A stretch of 41,733 nt of DNA from CAJBLF01 sp964613015. GTDB lineage: Bacteria; Patescibacteriota; Gracilibacteria; Absconditabacterales; Absconditicoccaceae. Location: positions 1 through 41,733 of the forward strand of contig CAZTFP010000015.1 of assembly GCA_964613015.1 (NCBI GenBank), in the 5' to 3' direction. Below the pieces are notes generated by a model. The model did no database searches. It saw nothing but the letters and a program-made list of their open reading frames with translations, and was not told the DNA's origin. Position 1 is the stretch's first letter. Each line of letters opens with the position of its first letter. Both the position numbers and the translations under genes were made by a program. Below are positions 1 to 8,266 of the stretch, piece by piece.

Positions 1-95
1 GTTGCAGGTGGATTAGCTCCGGTTGCAGGTGGATTAGCTCCGGTTGCGGGTGGATTAGTTCCAGTTGCAGGTGGATTAGCTCCGGTTGCAGGTGG
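1..95. repeat. 21-bp tandem repeat
   Basis: Four consecutive 21-base units start at 1, 22, 43 and 64, with a partial fifth at 85. The first, second and fourth are identical and the third differs at two bases. On the minus strand they encode the heptapeptide PPATGAN (one unit PPATGTN). More copies may lie beyond the window edge. The array is in frame, so copy-number change would lengthen or shorten the stalk without a frameshift. Confidence 0.95.
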
Positions 96-662
96 TGTTG
101 ATCCAGTCACATGGACAGTAACAGACGTAACAATTGAATCTTTACCCCAGTATCCCTTGAGAGTGAGAACATAGTCTCCTGTATCAGGGAAGCTTGGATC
201 AAGAGAACGTTCAATAATAGTGCCTGCTTCGTCCTTTTTGGGAGAGTAAGAATAGATCTTACTTCCGGCCAAATCCAAGACTGCTTTATCGAAATTGCCG
301 GTCAACGTAACATGCGAATTCAGAGGAGCAATACCAGTAGATGGTGTTGCCTTCAATGTAAGCGTTCTGCTATCACCCTTAGCGAAGATGAAGTAGCCAA
401 GAGGGATCAACAACAATAACAGCCAAAGCCAGTTCTTGTTAAAACCCTTTTTCTTGTCAGTTTTCTTGGGCTGATCATCGTCAACAGGTACAAGTCCGCT
501 AATGGCGGCTTGAATTGCATCTGCTTTAGCATCAGCTTCTGCTTCGGTGCCTTCCGGCATGTCATAGGCAGCCTGTAATACAGCTGCGCTTGCCGGTGTG
601 TAATTCATACCGTTGATGTCTTCAACTGCTTGTTCAGCAGCAATTAATTTTTGTGTCTTCAT
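1..662 (-). CDS. Membrane-anchored protein with PKD-like domain and PPATGAN repeats (C-terminus off window)
   Basis: The frame opens at the ATG complementary to 660-662 and runs without a stop off the left edge, so only the N-terminal 220 residues are present. Residues 1-68 are acidic and soluble and end in a lysine-rich stretch. One hydrophobic segment follows at about 70-88 (WLWLLLLIPLGYFIF). Next comes a beta-rich, extracellular-looking domain whose end (TGDYVLTLKGYWGKD, then SVTVHVTG) resembles PKD or Ig-like folds. The tail is repeats of PPATGAN. This suggests a type II-oriented surface protein with an extended stalk. Its roughly 18 glycines are all GGN codons, with no TGA, unlike most genes here. 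I recognise no named family, and the function is unknown. Confidence 0.8.
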   Translation of the reverse strand, partial: MKTQKLIAAEQAVEDINGMNYTPASAAVLQAAYDMPEGTEAEADAKADAIQAAISGLVPVDDDQPKKTDKKKGFNKNWLWLLLLLIPLGYFIFAKGDSRTLTLKATPSTGIAPLNSHVTLTGNFDKAVLDLAGSKIYSYSPKKDEAGTIIERSLDPSFPDTGDYVLTLKGYWGKDSIVTSVTVHVTGSTPPATGANPPATGTNPPATGANPPATGANPPA

Positions 663-822
663 GTTATTAAATTTTATTATATTTTTGTTTGAAGTTGAGC
701 CATTGCTGTATAGGCGGTTTCTGCCTAGTCATTAGGAAGGCGATTTCTTAATGACAATAATCTTATACATATTAGTATAGAAATGTCAAGGGGAAATAAA
801 AGAATATTTATCTTGTTTTTTT

Positions 823-851
823 TTGACAAATACATACCTAATAAGTAATAA
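823..851 (+). promoter_or_regulatory. Sigma-70-like promoter for the 876 gene
   Basis: A perfect TTGACA at 823-828 is followed by a 17-base spacer and TAATAA at 846-851, about 25 bases before the ATG at 876. The short leader matches other promoters in this window. Called from consensus only. Confidence 0.5.
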
Positions 852-875
852 ATATTTTATTAATAAATAGACAAC

Positions 876-1229
876 ATGATTGATACAGACATATTTATCG
901 AACAGATGATTATCAAAGTCGTGCCCGAAATTGATGAAGAAGGACTCGATATGATGATAGAAGAAACCAAGCCAGTACTCTATGATCGAGTCATGACACA
1001 CATCGTAGGCAAAATCGATGAAAAAGACGGACAATGATTTTTGGATATTTTAGAAAAAGATTGAGTTACTCCAGAAGTAGCTGATTATCTCAAATCTAAA
1101 ATAGAAAACTTCCCTGAATTTTTGGAAAAAGTATATGATGACTTCGAAACTATGTATCTCAAAGAATTCAAAAGTTTTGAAAAAGAATTTAAAGATGAAG
1201 AATTCGAAGATGAAGATGAAAAAAAATAA
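876..1229 (+). CDS. Acidic hypothetical protein (DUF5663-like)
   Basis: This 117-residue protein starts at the ATG at 876 and stops at TAA 1227-1229. Two in-frame TGA codons read as glycine. It is strongly acidic and predicted helical, with no signal peptide or membrane segment, and ends in a Glu/Asp/Lys-rich tail. The pattern of short amphipathic helices (IDEEGLDMMIEE, then PEVADYLKSKI) recalls the small CPR proteins grouped as DUF5663, but that assignment is from memory of the family style and is weak. It is monocistronic behind its own promoter. Function unknown. Confidence 0.75.
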
Positions 1230-1241
1230 TCATTAAACCAC

Positions 1242-1304
1242 TGTCAGTCTGAGCAAAGTCGACCTTCATAGAACTTGTCCCGGACAGCAGGATTCAAGAT
1301 GACA
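1242..1304. repeat. Imperfect palindromic repeat (REP/MITE-like)
   Basis: The segment begins TGTCAGTCTGAGCAAAG and ends CAAGATGACA, so its ends are imperfect inverted repeats (TGTCA...TGACA). Its left arm matches the sequence at 2711-2736 inside trmD. It lies between the convergent genes ending at 1229 and 1312 and could also act as a hairpin between them. Confidence 0.65.
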
Positions 1305-1311
1305 TTAGTTT

Positions 1312-1590
1312 TTATGTCTTTATTCTTATTTCAACAAGTTTAGTCGCATATCATACTTTATCCAAAGCCAGATTAACTTCTTGTAATATCTGGTTTTTTT
1401 CTTTGAAAATTTTTATCTTGAGTGACTGATCATTGGTTTTGAGAAAAAATACATTGAAACTGACATATCATTCGAGGGTTGGAATCCCCAAGATAGTCCT
1501 CACTGTATTCAATGCTACCGCACCTACCATTGCCCTACCAAGATGTTTATGCGCCAATGTTTTTCTGATATAGTCTTTGAGTTCTTTCAT
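1312..1590 (-). CDS. Small DUF721/DciA-like protein
   Basis: This 92-residue protein runs from the ATG complementary to 1588-1590 to a TAA at 1312-1314, with two TGA-glycines. The N-terminus is a basic helix (KELKDYIRKTLAHKHLGRAM). After it comes a beta segment, then a lysine-rich strand and a helix (LKIKIFKEKNQILQEVNLAL), and finally a short strand ending in IRIK. This layout resembles DUF721/DciA-type proteins, which in other bacteria help load the replicative helicase, but no diagnostic residue settles it. It stands alone, convergent with the 876 gene. Confidence 0.65.
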
Positions 1591-1717
1591 ATCGAAAAGT
1601 TTAATATCTTAATTTGCAAAATCAAGCAGAATTAGTATATTCACTGTATTCATAAACAGCTACCATTTGTCAATGATTCGGCTAGTAGTAAGCAACCTTT
1701 AGTCTCTTACCAAATTA

Positions 1718-2362
1718 ATGAAAAAAATAATCAGTATACTGTGATTAATATTTATTATTGGTATAGGCACAACATTTGCTAAATCATGTACATCAGATTA
1801 TGATTGTACTCTATGAACAGAAACATGTCAACTACCACCACCACCATTGATGGGTGGTGCATGAACATGTGTTTCAAATATAGTACAAGATACATGATGC
1901 CAATGATGTACAGAACTAAACATTCCAATGGTTTGTTCTACGGGCACAACACAAAAAACATGTAATAATAAAACTTATTGTTGTAGTACTCCTGGAACAG
2001 AAGGTTGAAGTTCAACATCAGTCATGGGAATCACGTGCGGAACAAAAGAGCTTACCAATGGACAATGCAAACTCAATATCTACGATACGCTAGGAATCAG
2101 AAAAAGTGTAAGAAATACTTGAGATCCGACATCTGTAGGATTATTTGTGCAAGATATAGTACTTTCTGCAACATTTTTTATCGGGACATTGGTAACGGTA
2201 GCACTCGTAGTTTCAGGACTTATGTTTATCTTCGCAGCAAGCTCAGGTAAAGATCCAGCCAACGCAAAAAAGGGAATTATAGGTTCACTCGTAGGATTAC
2301 TCATCGTAGTTTCCTCATACGTCATCATCAGATTGGTACAATACATAGCTAAAGGATTCTAA
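1718..2362 (+). CDS. T4SS pilin-like (VirB2/TrbC-type) exported protein with Cys-rich N-terminus
   Basis: The 214-residue protein starts at ATG 1718 with a signal peptide (IISILGLIFIIGIGTTFA). Residues 24-115 are unusually cysteine-rich, with about a dozen Cys and a short proline run. The C-terminal 70 residues carry two hydrophobic helices separated by a small basic loop (GKDPANAKKG). That two-helix tail is typical of CPR proteins assigned to type IV secretion pilins (VirB2/TrbC-like). Seven or so TGA codons read as glycine. A shorter relative lies at 27618-28091. No other T4SS gene is nearby, so a role in a conjugation-type pore or a surface pilus is inference. Confidence 0.8.
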
Positions 2363-2430
2363 CTAATAGTGAAAAACTAATAACGAATGATTTGTATACT
2401 TATAGACTACTGTAATATACAATAGTCCAT
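2363..2430 (+). repeat. Dispersed intergenic hairpin repeat, copy 1
   Basis: This stretch between the pilin-like gene and trmD contains a hairpin, ACTACTG (2406-2412) and CAATAGT (2420-2426), around a 7-base loop. It is preceded by AGTGAAAAACTAA and TATACTTA. The same order of words, reverse-complemented, occurs at 40281-40358 between rplF and rpsH. It could work as a terminator-like or RNA-processing element, but it has no strong U tract. Confidence 0.6.
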
Positions 2431-2472
2431 AATAAAATAATACCAACACTTTTCACTACTTATTTTAAAGTC

Positions 2473-3186
2473 ATGCATATTCACATAGTCAGCATTTTCC
2501 CAGACATATTCAAAAGTTTCATGGAAACTTCGCTTATCAAAAAAGCTCAAGAAAAAAAAATTATTACGTTCACCTTTACCAATCCAAGAACATTTTGTCC
2601 GGATAGACATCAAACAGTAGACGACACTATTTACGGCTGATGAGCTGGATTACTCATGAAAGCAAAACCCGCCATCGACGCCGTAGAATCAATAATTAAG
2701 AAAAATCACTTGTCATCCTGAGCAAAGTCGAAGGATATAAGTTTTAAAGTCATATTGCCTTCTCCAAGTAAAGAAACTTTTACCCAAAAGACTGCACATG
2801 CACTAAACAACACTCAACACCTGATTTTCGTTTGCACAAGATACGAAGGTATCGACTATCGTTTTGAAAAATATATGAAGAAAAAATTTCCAAAACAATT
2901 TTCCAAGATTTCTCTCTGACAATTTATCACGCTCGGTGGTGAAATCCCAGCGATGGTGATGATCGAAGCAATAACCAGACTCATCCCGGGAGTTATCAAA
3001 GAAGAAGCAAGTCGACAAGATGAAAGTTATAGCATCGCAAAAAACATGAACAATTTAGAATATCCACAATACACCAAACCAGATGAAGTTCTTGGCATGA
3101 AAATTCCAAAGATTTTAATCAGCGGACATCACGCAAATATCAAGGCACGAAGGGAGAAAAAAACCACAAAAATAAAGAAAAAATAA
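2473..3186 (+). CDS. trmD: tRNA (guanine-N1)-methyltransferase TrmD
   Basis: The enzyme transfers a methyl group from SAM to N1 of G37 in tRNAs with G36, preventing +1 frameshifting. The 237-residue frame begins MHIHIVSIFPDIF, typical of the family. It has the TVDD and YGGGAG motifs, the SAM-binding trefoil-knot segments CTRYEGID and TLGGEIPAMVMIEA, and the LIPGV segment. Three TGA codons read as glycine, two of them in YGGGAG. The catalytic linker shows the expected ESY motif. The protein ends in a short lysine-rich tail. Around residues 79-89 the coding sequence consists of a dispersed repeat (see the entry at 2711), lying in the normally variable loop before the strand leading to the knot. 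Confidence 0.97.
2711..2736 (+). repeat. Dispersed repeat arm embedded in trmD
   Basis: The bases TGTCATCCTGAGCAAAG and the following TCGAAGGAT closely match the left arm of the intergenic palindrome at 1242. Here they are read in frame as part of TrmD (LSSGAKSKD, with the TGA giving glycine). Similar sequences are familiar as intergenic repeats in many bacterial genomes. Finding one inside a conserved essential gene is unusual. Confidence 0.75.
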
Positions 3187-3214
3187 TACCAATTTTTATA
3201 TTGTAAATACCATC

Positions 3215-4288
3215 ATGCAAACAAAAAAATTTTTTCTTCCAGTACTTTTGATGCTTATTGCAATTCCATGTATAAGCCTATGAGCACAAACTCAGCAGAC
3301 AAATATCCAAGATGTAATAAGTCGGATGTATGAAAATTGATTGAGTATATATTCGACGGCAGCGACATTTACCCCAGATAAGAACATTCGTAGGGATGAA
3401 GCAGCAAAGTTTATCACCATTTTTGCATATTCAATACTAAATCAGCAAGGAAAGGAAAGTCCCGAGTGTTATACATTCAACGACATAAACAAAGCAAATA
3501 GTTTACAAACATACATAATACAATCTTGCGAGTTATGATATATGAAATGAGCAAACAATAAATTTGATCCAACAGGCAATCTAACCAATGAACAAGCAAT
3601 CGCAATCACAATAAGAGCTAATGATTGATGGTTGGAAGAACCAAAATCAGATCGATCAAAAAATTATTATGCAAGAGCAAAAGAACTAGGAATTACAGAT
3701 TGATTAGACCTATCAAACAAAACAGCAGCTATTACTAGAGGAAATTTTGCTACATTAGTATATAATACAAGCCAATCGTGATGGTGAAGTCAATTAGCAA
3801 AAGGAATAGGAACTATGATAACATCATTTATCGATATGCTAGGCATCAAGATAAATTCACATACCGGTATTACTAATGAATTTATAGCTCAGGCATCTAC
3901 ATGTCTTTCTTGATCAAGCACAATCACAGAGACAAATTTTGATATGATGGGAATGAACTTCTATATAAAATCATACAGACAAATAAGATGATTTGATGGA
4001 AATCTATGTAAAATTTATGAACGTACAGAAGACGCAAAAGTAAATATTTTCACAGGAATAGCATTGTCAGCAATCAGTAGTGGATCTACTCAAGCAGAGA
4101 TTGATGAAAAATTAGCAGTGATAGAATCTGGTATGAAGGCAGCAATTGGAGAAGATGGTTTCTGTAAATATACTACATGAGTACTAGTGGCAAACTTACA
4201 GAAAGAACTATCAGGACAATCTTTGCCTATGGGAGATTTAGGCAACAATACAGATAATTGTACATGAGTACTATATGAAAACAAGTAA
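3215..4288 (+). CDS. S-layer homology (SLH) domain exported protein
   Basis: This 357-residue protein begins at ATG 3215 with a signal peptide ending near SLGAQT. Two or three SLH-type units follow: one around TFTPDKNIRRDEAAKFI (residues 52-68), one around CELGYMKGANNKFDP with NLTNEQAIAI, and a probable third ending ITRGNFATLVY. SLH units typically bind secondary cell-wall polymers and hold proteins on the surface. The C-terminal half (residues 200-357) contains several cysteines and no domain I recognise. Many TGA codons read as glycine, including in LGYMKG. It lies 28 bases after trmD on the same strand and may be cotranscribed. Confidence 0.85.
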
Positions 4289-4322
4289 CAATAAAATAAT
4301 ATTTAGTTTATATAAATATTTC

Positions 4323-4838
4323 ATGAAATTAGAATTTCCAGAAAAAAAGCACGAAAAAGAATATCTCGAGATGATAGAAGAATTTACAGATAACAAAGAA
4401 GTAATTATTCCTTGAGCAGCGAACCTCAAAGAAGGAGAGACGTATGATGATTTTCTAGTAAGGATAAAAAGAGATATGGAGACAGGAAATCCGAAATATG
4501 ATTTTGCAAAATCGTCTTTATATTTCCTCATCGACGATAAAGGAAAAATAGTATGAATAGAAGCAATCCGCCCTATACTCAGCGAAGCATTGAGATACGA
4601 TGGAGGGAATATTGGATACGGTATTAGACCAAGTGAAAGAAGAAAAGGATATGCAACAATTTGACTCACCTTAGCATTACAGAAATGTAAGGATCTATAA
4701 TTAGAAAAAGCATTGCTTACGTGTGGGAAAAACAACATTTGATCATCTAAAACCATGATAAAAAATTGAGGAATACGAGACTCTGAATACCAACACGAAT
4801 GACATATCAAAGAAAGATATCGAATACCAATTAAATAA
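4323..4838 (+). pseudogene. GNAT-family acetyltransferase interrupted by an in-frame TAA
   Basis: The frame from ATG 4323 encodes a GNAT acetyltransferase of the type with the motif GNIGYGIRPSERRKGYAT, the acetyl-CoA binding region. At codon 126 (4698-4700) it meets TAA, directly after KCKDL, then continues in the same frame (LEKALLTCGKNNIGSSKTM, then a NGG) to a second TAA at 4836-4838. In relatives the stop position is a glycine in an LG-x-x-K-x-LLTC pattern. A TGA-glycine changed to TAA by one G-to-A transition explains this best. The first 125 residues keep the CoA motif but lose the last strands, so an active enzyme is unlikely. A sequencing error cannot be excluded. Confidence 0.8.
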
Positions 4839-4897
4839 AGGAATACTCCATCCTTCCAACAAAGGGAGAACTACGTTTAATTTATAATTATTTATAC

Positions 4898-5440
4898 ATG
4901 TTCCATGAATACGAAACTAAAATACTGGATATCAATGTGAACGAAATCGAAACAAAACTAAATAAACTTTGAGCTGCGCTCATTAAACCAGAAACACTTA
5001 TGAGAAGACGAGTATTTGATGTCCAAGCACACAGTCAAAATACAGGCAAACGATTCCGTTTACGTCAACAGGGAAACAAAACAACATTGACGTATAAAGA
5101 GAGATGATGATTGGATATAGGTTCTACAAAAGAATTAGAAACAGAGGTTAGTGATTTTGATATAATGGCAGAATTATTACAAAAACTAGAACGACAAACA
5201 ATGGTATACCAAGAAAATAAAAGAAAAGTATATTCACGGAACGATATTGAATTTTGTATAGATACTCGACCCATGATACCCACCTATCTAGAAATAGAAG
5301 CTCCATCAAAAGAACAAGTAGAAGAAGCACTCAAAATACTATGACTAGAATGAAAAGATGTTGGTGATATGTGAATGATAGAAATTTATAAAAATCATAA
5401 CATTGATCTCCATAGTTATAATATACTCAAATTTGAATAA
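4898..5440 (+). CDS. CYTH-domain protein, class IV adenylate cyclase-like
   Basis: This 180-residue protein shows the CYTH/triphosphate-tunnel pattern: an initial acidic strand (YETKILDINVNEIE), a GKRFRLRQQG segment with basic tunnel residues, TLTYKER, a central acidic ETEVSDF strand, a KRKVYSR strand and a C-terminal YLEIEAPS strand. Such proteins bind triphosphates with divalent metal inside a beta barrel and act as CyaB-type adenylate cyclases, thiamine triphosphatases or inorganic triphosphatases. The sequence does not decide which. Five TGA codons read as glycine. A single TAA (5438-5440) separates it from the next gene, which is in the same frame. Confidence 0.85.
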
Positions 5441-5458
5441 TTTTATTTATGAAATACC

Positions 5459-6598
5459 ATGCTTGGACTCCTCTATTTCGGAAGACTAGAAAAAGAAAAA
5501 TGAATCGATGGTATCATCGACATGATTGAATCATTCGAAAAAAGAGACAAAGAGCTACCTTTTCAACTATTTATATTTGGCTCAGGAAGTAGAGAAAGGA
5601 AAATCCAAGAATTGACACAAAAACACAAAAATATTCATTTTTTCTGACGACAAAACATAGAGACGATCAAAAGATACGTAGAAAATTGCAAGTATTGCCT
5701 CATACCATCTGAATGTTTAGAAACATTTGGACTTTCGGCATTGACAGCAATAAAGCTATGATTACCGCCTATCGGCTATGCCAAATGAGGACTCAAAGAC
5801 TTTATAACTAAAGAACTAGATCTCACTCATCAACAATGAACCACCACTGGACAGAAATTATACAACATAATAGAAAATTTATCAAACAAACAGGATTTTC
5901 AACCTTCAACTTTCAACTTTCAACTTTCAACTTTCAGTAAAGATAGTCGAGTCGTTCGTTTCCACGCTCTCGCAGGGAAAAATGTCAAAAAAATAATTAT
6001 AGTATCAGATTTTATCAATAGAATTTGAGGAATAGAAACCTATATCAATGATGTGAAACAGTTATTGGAACAACACGGATACGAAGTAGAATTATGTTGA
6101 TGAATAGTGCCATGATGACCTATCGGTAAGTTAGTGAAATATTTAGGAATTATTACTGGACTAGGAAATTTTTACGAAGCAATCAAGCTCAAAAGAAAAA
6201 TAAAAAAATTACAACCAGATCTCATCCGATACAACAGCGTCATGAGATATCTAGGTCGAGCACCAGTATATGTAAGTAAAAATAGTTCTGCAAAAAAGCG
6301 GATGATGTTTCATGATTTGGGATATTTTTTTTCATTTCCAAGTCAGTTGATTCATGAACAACAAATAAAGACACCATTTACCTTGAAACATTTTCTCAGT
6401 TCATATGCAACAAAAAATCCATTAAAGAAACTAGCTATCATAGGAAAATATCTATCCCTTTGTCTAATAAAAAAACAATTACAAAAAAGGATGGACACAT
6501 TTTTGGTACCATCCGATTTCATGAAAGATATAGTACATAAGTCATATGAAATAGATAATAAGAAGATCAATATTTTTCCGCATTTCATCCAAGAATAA
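5459..6598 (+). CDS. GT-B glycosyltransferase with halves in permuted order (C-domain then N-domain)
   Basis: The 379-residue frame starts at ATG 5459. Residues 1-145 match the C-terminal, nucleotide-sugar-binding half of group 1/GT4 enzymes: LLYFGRLEKEKGIDGII at the start, IFGSGS, then PSECLETFGLS and LGLPPIGYAKGGLKDF. The second glutamate of the usual EX7E pair appears to be Thr. Residues 147-170 are a low-complexity linker over a 7-base tandem repeat. Residues 175-379 match the N-terminal acceptor half: KKIIIVSDFINRIGGIETY, ending FLVPSDFMKDIV and INIFPHFIQE, exactly where the interdomain hinge normally begins. Total length equals an ordinary GT-B enzyme. It is either circularly permuted or a fusion of two degraded tandem genes. 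Confidence 0.8.
5897..5937 (+). repeat. Heptanucleotide tandem repeat (TTTCAAC) inside the glycosyltransferase
   Basis: Five to six units of TTTCAAC, one shortened by a base and the last ending TTTCAG, fall exactly at the junction of the two glycosyltransferase halves. Seven is not a multiple of three, so gain or loss of one unit would shift the frame and separate the halves. Confidence 0.9.
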
Positions 6599-6603
6599 AG
6601 AGA

Positions 6604-7020
6604 GTGACAAGATATTTATTTGATGAATATGACTGAATCATAAAAAAAATCACATCCAAAACACGAAGCAATATATATTTTATCATTGCTTTATGAATCG
6701 CAGTATATTTGAATATGTGGTTACTTTAATGTATGCTAACTACTATGATAGTATTTTCACTACTATACCACAGAGCGAACGAAAAAGAATGGAAAATATA
6801 CGACGAAATTTTCGCTATATTTCTCATGACATATAATCTTTACCTATGTTTCCTATAAAACTTTACTCAACCATATTTTTTATTAGCTATGATAAGTGTC
6901 ATCTTAGCGCTATGGGTTTATTTCCACAAAACTAAATCTAATTACGAATATAATCATTCGTTATGGCATATATTTCCAGCTATTATCACGACCTTGTGTA
7001 TATTGGTATATATAATGTAA
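6604..7020 (+). pseudogene. CREST/ceramidase-like membrane hydrolase broken by two in-frame TAA codons
   Basis: The frame is readable from a possible GTG at 6604 to TAA 7018-7020 (138 codons) but contains TAA at 6727-6729 and 6856-6858. The translation is strongly hydrophobic with several membrane helices. It keeps the CREST-type residues in order: S-x3-H (SLLYH), an Asp in YDE, and H-x3-H (HSLWH). These are the metal-binding residues of alkaline ceramidase, PAQR and related families. Both stops sit in or beside membrane segments at places where glycine would be acceptable, again one transition away from TGA. The start is uncertain and the N-terminus may be missing. I consider it a recent pseudogene. 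Family assignment is moderate because it rests on the motif pattern. Confidence 0.6.
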
Positions 7021-7088
7021 CTATATAAATAAAAAAAGAATGGAAACAGTAGTATTTCCATCTTTCCACATTTCAATCTTTCAACAGA

Positions 7089-8078
7089 TTATTCAATCGA
7101 TTTTAAGTCTTCACAGACCTTTCTAAACGTACAGCTCCCACATTTTTTTGCGCTATTGGTTCTTAGGAAATGATCATGAGTTAATGGCTGATTTTTGATA
7201 ATATCACTATCTTCAAGGAATTGTTTTTGGAATTCTACATCTTCTTTTAATTTTTCAATAATATGATCGATATCAGCTTTTTCGATTTTACCACCAATTT
7301 GATGAAGACTTGGCAAATACACTTCATACGCCTCTATATCTACATCTTCGATCTTGATATTTGATTTCAAAAGCATTTTCAATGCGTAGATCTTGAGCTG
7401 TTCAGAGATACCATCAGAATCCATTTTTTCTTGTCCAGTTTTTCGATCAATGATAAGATATTTATTATCAGAGATAACCACACCAAAATCTGGAGCCGCC
7501 ATCACGTTCACTGCCCTCAATTCTGGAATAGTGTATAAATTTAATTTCATTCCTTCAAAATCTTTTTCTCTCGGATTCTCTACATAGACCGTTTTAGCCG
7601 TATCGAAGTAATGTTGTGCTTTTTGATTTCGATCACTCTCCAAAAAAACATCAAGATTATGGATAACTTTTTGGATAACATCTTCGAGTTTATCATCAAT
7701 ATTTTCTCCGTAATAGTGTTCTGAAAGTCCAAACTTATGGTCTCTATCATAGGAAGTATAATCTCTGGTTTTGGATGTTTCAAATTCTGTTCTCATTTCA
7801 TTTACGACACGATCCTTGAATTTTTGGATAGCTCCTTCTTCAAGTGGTCACTTTTTCAATGCTCTTAAATAATCAGAAAGCAAATGATGAGTTTTTTCAC
7901 CCACTCGCATATCCGTACTTTTGAGATTTTTCAATAAAAGTGCAGTAAGCCAAACATCTTCATTGAGACTTCTCAATGCATGAGGATAATAATTGAAATA
8001 GTATTTTTTATTACAATATTCCAAGATAGTAATTCTGGTCGTAGACCATGTCAGCGTGTGATTATAATTATTTGCCAT
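7089..8078 (-). CDS. PD-(D/E)XK nuclease, RecB/Cas4-like with Cys cluster
   Basis: This 329-residue protein runs from the ATG complementary to 8076-8078 to TAA at 7089. It has one TGA-glycine at residue 77 and a second in-frame methionine at 95. The nuclease core is visible as APDFGVV (Asp 197) followed by LIIDRKTG (Asp 211, Lys 213), the D...D-x-K signature, and a downstream QLKIYAL helix as in RecB-type nucleases. Four cysteines, one at residue 22 (LEYCNKKYYFNYY) and three at 313, 316 and 322 (CGSCTFRKVC), match the iron-sulfur cluster arrangement of AddB/Cas4-like nucleases. No cas gene or CRISPR array is present, so a DNA repair or recombination role is more likely than CRISPR adaptation. 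Confidence 0.85.
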
Positions 8079-8266
8079 ACTATATAATAAGAAGGTAAAA
8101 GCTAATTAACAAGACACTAATCTATTGATACGTCAATAGAGTAATTACGTTATACAAATATAGAAAGGTATTTCAATTCATGATTTTTATGTAAACAAAA
8201 TCTTTTCACTTGTTTTTAAATTCAAGTTTAGTATGGTATGCTCTCATAAACAAAATTTTCAAAAAA

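Noticed and set aside
786..1034. Minus-strand open frame across the 876 gene
   Set aside because: It overlaps the promoter and start of a plus-strand gene with normal composition. Its translation is rich in Phe, His and Tyr without a motif.
4271..4810. Open minus-strand frame of 179 codons
   Set aside because: It lies opposite the acetyltransferase pseudogene, whose plus-strand translation has clear family motifs. The minus translation has none.
4698..6858. TAA as a second recoded sense codon
   Set aside because: In-frame TAA occurs only in two decayed genes (and after rpsN), while every conserved gene, including the giant one, ends at TAA or TAG and contains none inside.
7089..8078. Cas4-like nuclease as a sign of a CRISPR system
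   Set aside because: No repeat-spacer array and no other cas gene is in the window. The Cys pattern and core are shared with repair nucleases of the RecB/AddB type.
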